DNA of 64,000 bases. Source: DASQPR01 sp963836785. Its GTDB lineage: Bacteria; Actinomycetota; Actinomycetes; Mycobacteriales; Micromonosporaceae. This document shows, piece after piece, positions 26,212-34,196 of the stretch; position 1 is the first letter of the stretch; each line of letters opens with the position of its first letter. Under the pieces are notes generated by a model. It had not been told where the DNA came from. It saw nothing but the letters and a program-made list of their open reading frames with translations, and ran no database searches. The translations under genes were made by a program, and so were the position numbers. The stretch is taken from assembly GCA_963836785.1 (NCBI GenBank), contig CAWIKW010000004.1:248001-312000 (forward strand), given 5' to 3'.

Positions 26212-27483
26212 GTGACCTCCCGAGCCTGGGCCATCGTCGTCCTGGTCGTCCTGGTGGCCGTGTTCGTCGCGGTGAGCGCCTGGACGATCCCGTGGCGCGA
26301 ACGGCCGCCGTCGCGCGCCGACCAACTTGATGCCCTGGGCGACCTACCGGCCGAGCAGGTCGCGCGCGGCCGGGCGTTCTCGGCGGCCCGCCGGCCGGCG
26401 ACGTACGCGTCGATGCTGGTCGGGCTGGCCGCGCTGCTCGCGCTCGGCCTGACCACCGCCGGGTCGCACGTGGTCGCGGCCGTCGGCTCGGTCTTCGGCG
26501 GCGGCTGGTATGCCGAGGCGATCCCGGGCGGTCTGGCGCTCGTGCTGCTCACGTCGATCGTCACACTGCCGTTCGCGGCCTGGCGGCATCGGGTGGCTCG
26601 CGATTTCGGGCTGTCCACGCAGGGCTGGCGTGGCTGGGCGGTCGACGTGCTGAAGGGCTACGCCGTGAGTCTGGTGCTCGGCGGCCTTGCGCTCGCCGGG
26701 TTCTTCGCGGTGGTACGGGCAACGCCGCGCACCTGGTGGGTCTGGGCCGCCGTCGGAGCGGCGGCGCTCGTCGTGCTGCTGTCCTTCGTGCTGCCGGTAC
26801 TCATCGAGCCGGTGTTCAACAAGTTCACGCCGATGGCGGCTTCGCCGCTGCGAGCCGACCTGTTCGCGCTCGCGGCGGCGGACGGCGTACCGATCCGTGA
26901 CGTACTCGTGGCCGACGCGTCCCGGCGGACGAACGCGGTCAACGCGTACGTCTCCGGATTCGGTGCCACCCGTCGCGTGGTCATTTACGACACGCTGCTC
27001 AACCAGGCAACCGAGGCTGAGGTCCGCAGCGTGGTGGCCCACGAACTCGGTCACGCCAAAGACAAGGACGTCCTGACCGGTACGGCGACCGGAGCGCTCA
27101 GCGTCGCCATCGCGGTCGTCGCGGTGTACGTGATCGGCGGCTGGACGGCACTCGTACACAACGCCGGGGCCACCGATATCGCGAGCCCCCGCGCGCTCGG
27201 GCTGCTCATGGCGATCGGCGCGGTCGCGGGCGCGGTGAGCTCGCCGTTGCAGAACGTCGTGTCGCGCCGCATCGAGGCGCGCGCCGACACGCACGCGCTG
27301 CGGCTGACCGGAGACGCGGTGTCGTTCGGGGCGATGCAGGCCCGGCTGGCCGAGGTGAACCTCGCGAACGTCGACCCGCGCCGGTTCGAATACCTGATGT
27401 TTGCGAGTCATCCGACGACCGTGCAGCGGATCGCGGCGGCACGCGTCTTCGGCCGCGACCGCGAAGCGGGCGTCGCAGCGTGA
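26212..27483 (+). CDS. M48 family membrane zinc metalloprotease (Ste24/CAAX protease-like)
   Basis: The 423-residue membrane protein has six or seven helices. The zinc motif HELGH begins at His277, and EARADTHAL downstream supplies the third ligand. SRRTNAVNAYVSGFG before it is a Ste24-type segment. Bacterial members cut membrane proteins in quality control. Its stop overlaps the pimB start by 4 bases, so the two are co-expressed. Confidence 0.92.
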   Translation: MTSRAWAIVVLVVLVAVFVAVSAWTIPWRERPPSRADQLDALGDLPAEQVARGRAFSAARRPATYASMLVGLAALLALGLTTAGSHVVAAVGSVFGGGWYAEAIPGGLALVLLTSIVTLPFAAWRHRVARDFGLSTQGWRGWAVDVLKGYAVSLVLGGLALAGFFAVVRATPRTWWVWAAVGAAALVVLLSFVLPVLIEPVFNKFTPMAASPLRADLFALAAADGVPIRDVLVADASRRTNAVNAYVSGFGATRRVVIYDTLLNQATEAEVRSVVAHELGHAKDKDVLTGTATGALSVAIAVVAVYVIGGWTALVHNAGATDIASPRALGLLMAIGAVAGAVSSPLQNVVSRRIEARADTHALRLTGDAVSFGAMQARLAEVNLANVDPRRFEYLMFASHPTTVQRIAAARVFGRDREAGVAA

Positions 27484-28610
27484 CCAAGACGCTGCTCGTC
27501 ACGAACGATTTCCCGCCGCGTCCGGGCGGGATCCAGCAGTTCGTGCACAACCTGGCCGTACGTCAGCCGGCCGGCTCGGTCGTTGTCTACTGCTCGCAGT
27601 GGCGCGGCTCGGCCGAGTTCGACGCGGTCCAGCCGTTCCCGGTGATCCGCGAGGACACGAGCGTGCTGCTGCCGACGCCGCGGGTGGCTCGGCGGGCGGC
27701 CGCGATCGCGCGCGACCACGGGTGCGACACGGCGTGGTTCGGTGCGGCGGCGCCGCTGGCGCTGCTCGCCGACGGTCTCCGGCGACGGGCCGGCATCACC
27801 TGGGCGGTCGCGCAGACGCACGGTCACGAGGTCGGCTGGGCCGCGCTGCCGGGCGGTCGGGCCGCGTTGAAACGGATCGCGCGCGGCGTCGACGTCGTCA
27901 CGTACCTGAGCGAATACCAGCGGGTACGGCTCGCGCCGCTGATGCACGGCCGCGCGACGATGCGTCACCTGGCGCCCGGCGTCGACGTCGACAAGTTCCG
28001 ACCGGACATCGACGGCGCGGCCGTCCGGGAGCGGTACGGCCTCGGCGCCCGCCCGGTCGTCGTCTGCGTCTCGCGCCTCGTGCCGCGCAAGGGTCAGGAC
28101 ACGTTGATCCGTGCCTTTCCGGACGTCGTCCGCCAGGTGCCGGACGCCATGCTGCTGATCGTGAGCGGCGGACCGTATCGGGACAAGCTCAAGGCGCTGG
28201 CCCGGGAGTCCGGCGTCGGCGAGCACATCGTCTTCACCGGTTCGGTGCCGTACGACGAGTTGCCCACCTATTACGCGGCCGGCGACGTCTACGCCATGCC
28301 GTGCCGTACGCGCGGGAAAGTGTTGGACGTCGAAGGGCTCGGCATCGTCTACCTGGAGGCATCGGCGAGCGGCAAGCCGGTCGTGGCCGGCGACTCCGGC
28401 GGCGCACCGGATGCCGTGCTCGACGGCGAGACGGGCTACGTCGTCGGTGGCCGAGACGTCACGACGCTCGCCAAACGGCTGGTCGAGTTGCTCGACGACC
28501 GCGGCCTCGCGGCGCGGATGGGCGCCGCCGGTCGCGCCTGGACCGAGGCGGAGTGGCGCTGGGATCTGCAAGCGGCCCGGATGACCGAGCTGATCGAGCG
28601 CCGCATCTAG
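27480..28610 (+). CDS. pimB: GT4 glycosyltransferase, PimB-type phosphatidylinositol mannosyltransferase
   Basis: Predicted to add the second mannose to phosphatidylinositol monomannoside on the inner face of the membrane. The 376-residue protein starts TLLVTNDFPPRPGGIQQFV. It has the GT-B donor motifs SRLVPRKGQDTLI, GSVPYDELPTYYAAGDVYAMP and EGLGIVYLEASASGKPV (EX7E). The M. tuberculosis equivalent (Rv2188c) has the same position near fadD15. A related MgtA-like activity on other lipids is possible. Confidence 0.88.
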   Translation: MTKTLLVTNDFPPRPGGIQQFVHNLAVRQPAGSVVVYCSQWRGSAEFDAVQPFPVIREDTSVLLPTPRVARRAAAIARDHGCDTAWFGAAAPLALLADGLRRRAGITWAVAQTHGHEVGWAALPGGRAALKRIARGVDVVTYLSEYQRVRLAPLMHGRATMRHLAPGVDVDKFRPDIDGAAVRERYGLGARPVVVCVSRLVPRKGQDTLIRAFPDVVRQVPDAMLLIVSGGPYRDKLKALARESGVGEHIVFTGSVPYDELPTYYAAGDVYAMPCRTRGKVLDVEGLGIVYLEASASGKPVVAGDSGGAPDAVLDGETGYVVGGRDVTTLAKRLVELLDDRGLAARMGAAGRAWTEAEWRWDLQAARMTELIERRI

Positions 28611-28640
28611 CGACGCGTGATCCTGGCGCCCACCCTCGCC

Positions 28641-28743
28641 GCAACTTCCAGGAAGTCGCCGCCGTGGGCGGGCTCGGACCGGGCGACTTCCCGGAAGTCG
28701 CCGCCCTCGACGGACCCGGAACGGGCGACTTCCCGGAAGTTGC
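28641..28743. repeat. Compound intergenic hairpin F (three linked palindromes)
   Basis: GGAAGTCGCC/GGCGACTTCC arms form two successive units (28651-28660 with 28682-28691; 28693-28702 with 28724-28733). The whole is bracketed by GCAACTTCC (28641-28649) and GGAAGTTGC (28735-28743). The first loop holds GGGCTCGGACCG. It lies between the convergent pimB and response-regulator genes. Arms and loop resemble hairpin E at 57516. Confidence 0.87.
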
Positions 28744-28784
28744 GTGGATCTAGCGGCCGGTCGCCGGTGGCCGTACCGGCGCAG

Positions 28785-28822
28785 AAAAACGGGCCGCGCC
28801 CACAGCGGTGGGGGCGCGGCCC
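28785..28822 (-). terminator. Terminator after the response regulator gene
   Basis: On the minus strand an 11-base perfect stem (28791-28801 with 28812-28822, GGGCCGCGCCC) is followed by G and five T residues. It lies 37 bases past the stop at 28859. Confidence 0.88.
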
Positions 28823-28858
28823 GCGGGTCGTTGCCGGGAGCGTCAGAACTTGGGAGCG

Positions 28859-29527
28859 TCAGAACTTGGGCGTGTCCGGCGCTTCCAGAAGGCCGAGACG
28901 CAACGCCGTCATGAGCGCCTGCGCCCGGTTGGCCGCGCCGAGCTTCTCGTAGAGCTTCGAGATGTGCGTCTTGGCCGTCGATTCGCTGACGAACAGCTGC
29001 TTGGCGATGCCGGCCACGCTCATGCCGTCGGCCAGCAGGCGCAGCACCTGGCCTTCGCGCGGCGACAGCTGCGGTCCGCTCGGGGCGAGGCGCCGCTTCA
29101 TCGCCTCGGCCAGGTCGGCCGCCGTGAACGCGCTCGGCGCCGACGCGGCGTGCCGGGCGGCCGCAACGACCTCGTCCGCCGGTGCGGTCTTCGGCACGAA
29201 CGCGCTCGCGCCCGCCTCCAACGCGCCGAAGAGCTGGTCGTCGCCGGCGTACATGGTCAGCACGACGATGCCCATCGTCGTGCTCGCCTTGCGCAGCGCG
29301 CGCGTTGCCTCGAGTCCGCTGCCGTCGGGCAGGCGGAGGTCCATGATGACGACGTCGGGCTGGAGATTGCCCGCCTGCCGGACGGCATCGGCCGCGGTCG
29401 CCGCCTCGCCGATCACCTCGAACTGTCGGTCGCGCTCGAACGCGTGGCGCAAGCCCTTGCGGATGAGATCGTGATCGTCGACGAGGAGCACCCGTGTTCG
29501 GGCCATTGGGGTCGTGCTAGTGGACAT
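28859..29527 (-). CDS. NarL/LuxR-family response regulator (MacR-like)
   Basis: The 222-residue protein has an N-terminal receiver (LLVDDHDLIRKGL, phosphoacceptor in VVIMDLRLPDGSG, VLTMYAG, PKTAPADEV) and a C-terminal LuxR helix-turn-helix (LSPREGQVLRLLADGMSVAGIAKQL). It pairs with the histidine kinase 62 bases upstream. The position beside glkA, fadD15 and pimB recalls streptomycete MacRS, which responds to envelope conditions. The start at ATG 29527 has AGGGAG upstream; a later ATG at 29506 is possible. Confidence 0.92.
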   Translation of the reverse strand: MSTSTTPMARTRVLLVDDHDLIRKGLRHAFERDRQFEVIGEAATAADAVRQAGNLQPDVVIMDLRLPDGSGLEATRALRKASTTMGIVVLTMYAGDDQLFGALEAGASAFVPKTAPADEVVAAARHAASAPSAFTAADLAEAMKRRLAPSGPQLSPREGQVLRLLADGMSVAGIAKQLFVSESTAKTHISKLYEKLGAANRAQALMTALRLGLLEAPDTPKF

Positions 29528-29589
29528 AGCCGGTTGTACTCCCTCTACGCGGCACGGGCTGACCCATGGTGCCCTTCGCCGAAGGGCAT

Positions 29590-31191
29590 TCATCTCACCC
29601 GGGGTGATGTTCCTATCACGATGGCCACCGTCGTGCCACTGGGCTCCCGTGGTCGGACTTCCAACCGACCACGGATACGTTCCGCTCTCTCGGCCATGAT
29701 CGCAAGACCGTAGCGGCCGTCCGGGCGCTGGTCAGCCATACCGTGACCATCATCTGAGACTTCGACCTGTGCGAATGGAGGGTCGACGGCGCAAGTTACC
29801 CACAGGTTCGCCGCGCCGGCGTGCTTGCGTGCGTTGGTGATCGCTTCCTGGGCGATGCGCAGCAGCTCACCCTCGACCGCGGCCGGCAGGCGGGCCGTCG
29901 ACTCGTCCAGCGACATGTGGACGCGGAGCCCGCCGGACGCGCCGACCGTGCGGGCGTACTCGGAGATGGCCGCCGCGAGACCGCCGTGGCGATCGACCTC
30001 ACTGCGCAGCTCGAAGAGGGAAAGCCGCAGTTCAGTGATCACGCGGGTGACCTCGGATCGCAGCGATCGCAGCTCGTTGGCGGCGTCGGTGGCGGCGTCC
30101 GGCAGCACCGCGAGCGTGTTGTCGATGCCGTATCCGACCATCACGAGTTCCTGCGCCACGCCGTCGTGGATCTCGCGTGCCAGGCGCTGGCGCTCCTCGT
30201 TGGTCGCCAGCGATCGAACCTCGTCGAAGAGCAGGGCGGCCTCGAGGCGCAGGGCCGCGGGCGCGGCCAGCGCCGATACCCGATTGATCACGTCTCGGGG
30301 GTATGCGCCAGCTACGTCGCATTCGAGAGTCAACAATCCGACGGTACGGACTCCAGCCGCCAACGGGACCACGAGGACCGAAACGTCGCCGCCGGGATGC
30401 GTACGGGCCTGCGACGTGCTCCCGGTCTGCGGCAGCTGGTTCGCCCAGGCTTCGGAGATCATCGAATCGGCGTCGAGGGACGTCTCCCAGTCGATCCGCG
30501 TCGCGCCCGACTGGGCCAGCACTACGAGCCGGTTCCCGCCGCTCGCGCACATGACGGCGGCGCGATCGGACCGGGCCACGGTCCGTACGTCGTCGAGCAG
30601 ATGCTCGGCCAGGCCACCCGGATCGAGCGTCGCCCCCGGCAGCTGGCGGGCCACCGTACGGAGCTGGGTCAGCAGGCGAGTCGCCTCCGCGTACGGCTGC
30701 GGCCGGTCACGCCGTTGGGCGAGCAGATCGCGGAGCACCGATGTGGCGGCGGCCGCGACGGCGGCCAACAGCACCCACTCGATCGACTCGGTCAGGTAGC
30801 CCCGGTCGTTGATCTGGTCATCGACCAAGCCGAGGACCGTCAACACGATGGCGGCGAGTGCCAGGAGCCCGGCGGCCTCGCGTCGGCGTCGCTGCATGGC
30901 GGCCGCCACCGGCGGCACCACGAGGTAGGGGAGCATCGCGCCGGCGGCCACTCCGGGTGGCGCGAACATGTGCGGATGGGCGTTGCGTACGACGAACTCG
31001 GCCGCGAAGCAGGTGATCACGATCTCGGACGCCCGGCCGAGCGGTGCGGCCGAGCGATCCGGCACCGCGGCCCACGACGGCAGCGACGCGATCGCCAACA
31101 ACCCGGCGAACGCGATGATCCACGGCGAGCCGGTGGCGAGCAGACCGAGCACGGTCACGAGCGCGAGCACGGCGAATCGCCCGATGAGCAT
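29590..31191 (-). CDS. Membrane sensor histidine kinase with GAF domain (MacS-like), N-terminus probably longer
   Basis: The 533 residues shown have four or five N-terminal helices, a GAF-like segment (about 190-330), a HisKA_3 phosphoacceptor site (RLAREIHDGVAQEL) and an HATPase domain (AQEAITNARKHAGA, VSDDGHGM, GRYGLAIMAERAERI). ATG at 31191 is the only start codon available in this frame. However, about 68 codons upstream, back to a stop at 31396-31398, are open and strongly GC-biased at third positions without any start codon. They would read, for example, GGVKRRLATLRSD and TGQIPDYQVPPRAF. The N-terminus is therefore probably supplied from the neighbouring frame (next entry) through a frameshift. 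Confidence 0.9.
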   Translation of the reverse strand: MLIGRFAVLALVTVLGLLATGSPWIIAFAGLLAIASLPSWAAVPDRSAAPLGRASEIVITCFAAEFVVRNAHPHMFAPPGVAAGAMLPYLVVPPVAAAMQRRRREAAGLLALAAIVLTVLGLVDDQINDRGYLTESIEWVLLAAVAAAATSVLRDLLAQRRDRPQPYAEATRLLTQLRTVARQLPGATLDPGGLAEHLLDDVRTVARSDRAAVMCASGGNRLVVLAQSGATRIDWETSLDADSMISEAWANQLPQTGSTSQARTHPGGDVSVLVVPLAAGVRTVGLLTLECDVAGAYPRDVINRVSALAAPAALRLEAALLFDEVRSLATNEERQRLAREIHDGVAQELVMVGYGIDNTLAVLPDAATDAANELRSLRSEVTRVITELRLSLFELRSEVDRHGGLAAAISEYARTVGASGGLRVHMSLDESTARLPAAVEGELLRIAQEAITNARKHAGAANLWVTCAVDPPFAQVEVSDDGHGMADQRPDGRYGLAIMAERAERIRGRLEVRPREPSGTTVAIVIGTSPRVR

Positions 31192-31310
31192 GAACGCGCG
31201 CGGCGGGACCTGGTAGTCCGGAATCTGACCGGTGTTGGTCAGCGTGGCCGGATCGGAGCGGAGCGTGGCCAGGCGCCGCTTGACGCCGCCGAGCGCACCG
31301 GCCGGTAGCG

Positions 31311-31754
31311 TTATCTGACCGGCCCGGCCGGCCGCCGGATCGTACGCATCGCCGGGCGCGGGCTGACCGGTTGCCGGATCACCGGGTCTGCCGGGTCACC
31401 GTTTGCCCGGTCATCGGGGACCAGTGATCCGCTGGCTGCCGGGTCGTCGATCGCCGTATCCGCGGGCCAGGAGCGCGCCGCCCACACGGCCGGCGCGTCG
31501 TCGGGCCACCCGTCGTCGGACCCGACCCCCCGTCCGGATTCGGCCAGCGGCGTCGTTACCGTCCAGTCCTCCTCGGACCAGACGCCGTCGTCCCACACGC
31601 CATGCGTCCGGGGCGTACGGCCATCGCCGTCCGCACCGCCCGCCGGGCGCGCGTCTCCGCCCGCCGTTGCATCCGGATCCGGCTGCTGATGAGCGAGGAT
31701 CGGACCGCGTCGGTCCGGCGGTTCAGGCGTAGATCGCGGCGATCTCGTCGGCAT
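31311..31754 (-). pseudogene. Disordered, acidic N-terminal segment probably belonging to the MacS-like kinase
   Basis: A 147-codon frame begins with ATG at 31754, overlapping the fadD15 stop by 32 bases as a coupled operon gene would. Its middle has clear coding bias (GC-rich third positions in the segment HGVWDDGVWSEEDWTVTT and around DDGWPDDAPAVWAARSW). Bias is lost towards its stop at 31311, just where the kinase frame (one base back) becomes coding. It matches no known family by itself. Either a one-base indel split the kinase gene, or a -1 ribosomal shift joins them, or it is a separate small disordered protein. The repetitive GACCCGG/GATCCGG stretch near 31380-31410 is the likely switch point. 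Confidence 0.55.
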
Positions 31755-33513
31755 ACTCCTTCATCACGACGTTGCGCTTGACCTTGAGCGACGGCGTGAG
31801 CTCGCCGGTCTGCTCGGACCAGTCGTGCGGCAGCACTCGGAAGCTCTTGATCGCCTCGGCGTGGGACACCGCTTTGTTCGCCTCCGCGATCGCCGCGCCG
31901 ATGGCCTCCCGCAGTGTAGGGTCACCAACCCTATCAGCGACGGACGTGCCTTCTGGCCAACCATTTTCGGATATCCACTTCGGCCACGCCTCATCATCGA
32001 TCGTGACGAGGGCGGCGATGAACGGCTTGCCGTCGCCGACGACCATGGCCTGGCTGACGAGTGGATGGGCGCGGACGCGGTCCTCTAGGACGGCCGGCGC
32101 GACGTTCTTACCGGCCGCGGTGACCAAGAGTTCCTTCTTGCGGCCGGTGATCTTGAGGTAGCCGTCCGAGTCGAGCGATCCCAGGTCGCCGGTGTGGAAC
32201 CAGCCGTCGGCGAGCGCTTCGTCCGTGGCGGTCGCGTTGTGCCAGTAGCCCTGGAAGACCAGGTCGCCCTTGATCAGGATCTCGCCGTCGTCGGCGACCC
32301 GGATCGTCACACCCGGCAGCGGCCGGCCCACGGTGCCGAGCCGGATGGCGTGTTCGAGGTTCACCGCCGCGGCCGGTGATGTCTCGGTCAGGCCGTACCC
32401 CTCGAAGACCGTGACCCCGATGCCGCGGAAGAAATGGGCGAGCCGGTCGCCCAACGGCGCTCCGCCGGAGATCGCCGACGCGCAGCGGCCACCGAGCGCT
32501 GCCCGCAGCTTTGTGTAGACCAGCCGGTCGAACAGCTTGTGCCGCAGGCGAAGGCCCAGTCCGGGACCGCTGGCGGTGTCCAGCGCCTCGCTGTAGGCGA
32601 CCGCGGTGCGGTCGGCGCGATCGAAGATCGCTCCCTTGCCGTCGGCGTGCGCGCGCTGCCGGGCGGTGTTGTAGACCTTTTCGAACACCCGCGGTACGGC
32701 GAGGACGAACGTCGGCCGGAATTCGGACAGTTCGTCGGCGAGGTTCTTGATGTCGGCGGTATGGCGGGTGTGTGTGCGGGCTGTCACCACGCCGATCTGG
32801 ATCAACCGTGCGAACGAATGCGCGAGCGGCAGGAACAGCAGCGTGCTCGCACCCTCGTGGAAGAGGTTGTGCAGACCCGGGATGGCGTTGGCGATATCGG
32901 AATACATGTTCCGATGCGTCAGGACGCAGCCCTTGGGCCGGCCCGTGGTGCCGCTCGTATAGATGATGGTGGCGACGTCGTCGGCCGCGACGGACGTCCG
33001 CCGCTCGTCCAGCGCCGCATCGGACGTGGCGCCGCCGCGATCAACGAGCCGGGCAAGATCGCCGCCGTCGATGGCCCAGACGTCGCGCAGACCGGCGAGC
33101 TGGCCGCGTACCTCGTCGACGGTCGCCGCGTGTGCCGGGGTCTCCACGAAGCAGGCGACCGCTCCCGAGTCGGACAGGATCCACGCGACCTGCTCCGAGC
33201 TGGACGTCTCGTAAATGGGTACGGTTACCGCCCCGGCCGACCAGATGGCGTAGTCGGCGAGCGTCCACTCGTAGCGTGTCCGGCTCATGAGGCCGACGCG
33301 GTCGCCGGCCCGGACGCCGGCGGCGATCAGCCCCTTCGCCAAGCGCACGACATCGTCGCGGAACTGTCCGCAGGTGACATCGCGCCACTGGTCATCGACC
33401 CGCCGGCTGAACTGCACGACGTCGGGCGCAGCGGCCGCGTTGTCCCACACCGGATCGGTGAGGTTGGTCGTGGCCGCGATCGTGGCGACCGATGGCACCG
33501 AGAACTCCTGCAC
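31723..33513 (-). CDS. Long-chain acyl-CoA synthetase (FadD15-like)
   Basis: ATP-dependent activation of fatty acids to acyl-CoA at the membrane. The 596-residue ANL-family enzyme has the P-loop YTSGTTGRPKGCVLTH, the motif FEGYGLTETSP, and the hinge/C-terminal block WFHTGDLGSLDSDGYLKITGRKKE ending with the SLKVKRNVV lysine region. GTG at 33513 is set by GAGGAG at 6 bases. It is first in a minus-strand operon with the kinase and regulator. Equivalent to Rv2187 by position. Confidence 0.94.
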   Translation of the reverse strand: MQEFSVPSVATIAATTNLTDPVWDNAAAAPDVVQFSRRVDDQWRDVTCGQFRDDVVRLAKGLIAAGVRAGDRVGLMSRTRYEWTLADYAIWSAGAVTVPIYETSSSEQVAWILSDSGAVACFVETPAHAATVDEVRGQLAGLRDVWAIDGGDLARLVDRGGATSDAALDERRTSVAADDVATIIYTSGTTGRPKGCVLTHRNMYSDIANAIPGLHNLFHEGASTLLFLPLAHSFARLIQIGVVTARTHTRHTADIKNLADELSEFRPTFVLAVPRVFEKVYNTARQRAHADGKGAIFDRADRTAVAYSEALDTASGPGLGLRLRHKLFDRLVYTKLRAALGGRCASAISGGAPLGDRLAHFFRGIGVTVFEGYGLTETSPAAAVNLEHAIRLGTVGRPLPGVTIRVADDGEILIKGDLVFQGYWHNATATDEALADGWFHTGDLGSLDSDGYLKITGRKKELLVTAAGKNVAPAVLEDRVRAHPLVSQAMVVGDGKPFIAALVTIDDEAWPKWISENGWPEGTSVADRVGDPTLREAIGAAIAEANKAVSHAEAIKSFRVLPHDWSEQTGELTPSLKVKRNVVMKEYADEIAAIYA

Positions 33514-33732
33514 GCCAACTCCTCGTCAACTCTCGGCGTCAACTCTTGGCGACGTCGACCTCGGCGACGCTGCCAGAACGCGGTCCGCGCCGGCTGTGCG
33601 CCGGTGTGAGCGCCGTGTTCTGCGTACCGGTATGGGAAAAACGTACCTGCTGTGGCTCCCCGTTGCCGGGTCAGGTCGCGACGCCGGCATGTCCCGGGCG
33701 AGCCGCCGGGCTGGCACCTGGCGGCTACGCGG

Positions 33733-33738
33733 TAGCCT
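33733..33738 (+). promoter_or_regulatory. -10 element of a leaderless promoter for the SRPBCC gene
   Basis: TAGCCT ends 7 bases before ATG 33746, in the 232-base divergent gap with fadD15. Nothing else was recognised in that gap. Confidence 0.58.
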
Positions 33739-33745
33739 GCGGAGC

Positions 33746-34195
33746 ATGGCGGAGACCTCAACGCAGTCGATTCTCATCGACGCGTCACCGGCCGCGATCG
33801 CGGACGTGATCTGCGACTTCCCCCGGTATCCCGAGTGGGCGGCCGCGGTTCGGTCGGTCGAGGTGGTCGAGGATTACGAGGATGGCTACGCGAGCCAGGT
33901 CCGGTTCGTGATCGACGCCGGCATCCTTCAGGACGAATACACGCTGTCGTACGAGTACGCCGACGACATCTCCCGCATCGAGTGGCACCTCGTGGCACCG
34001 TCGCGTGTGCAGAAGGCGCAAACTGGATCGTATGAGATCGCCGACAACGGCGATGGCAGCGCAACCGTCACGTACGAACTGTCCGTGGAGCTGTCGATAG
34101 GCATGATGGGCATGTTCAAGCGCAAGGCGGAAAAGGTGATCATGGATACCGCTCTCAAGGAGCTCAAGCGTCGCGTGGAAGCAAAGGCGGCGTGA
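33746..34195 (+). CDS. SRPBCC (START-like) lipid-binding family protein
   Basis: The 149-residue protein has the polyketide cyclase/dehydrase fold (SILIDASPAAIADVICDFPRYPEWA, IEWHLVAPSRVQKAQTGSYEI). It matches the Rv2185c (TB16.3) family in sequence and position beside fadD15. These proteins have a hydrophobic pocket; no enzyme activity is established. ATG at 33746 is chosen over upstream in-frame starts because a -10 hexamer immediately precedes it. The next gene starts 1 base after its stop. Confidence 0.9.
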   Translation: MAETSTQSILIDASPAAIADVICDFPRYPEWAAAVRSVEVVEDYEDGYASQVRFVIDAGILQDEYTLSYEYADDISRIEWHLVAPSRVQKAQTGSYEIADNGDGSATVTYELSVELSIGMMGMFKRKAEKVIMDTALKELKRRVEAKAA

Positions 34196-34196
34196 G

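Noticed and set aside
29528..29560. MacR-type operator upstream of the response regulator
   Set aside because: Only a GAGTAC half-word is visible (in GGGAGTACAA); the full TGAGTAC-N2-GTACTCA palindrome recalled for streptomycete MacR is not present.
29821..31308. Plus-strand open frame opposite the sensor kinase
   Set aside because: It is Arg/Gln/Gly-rich shadow sequence; kinase motifs on the minus strand are clear.
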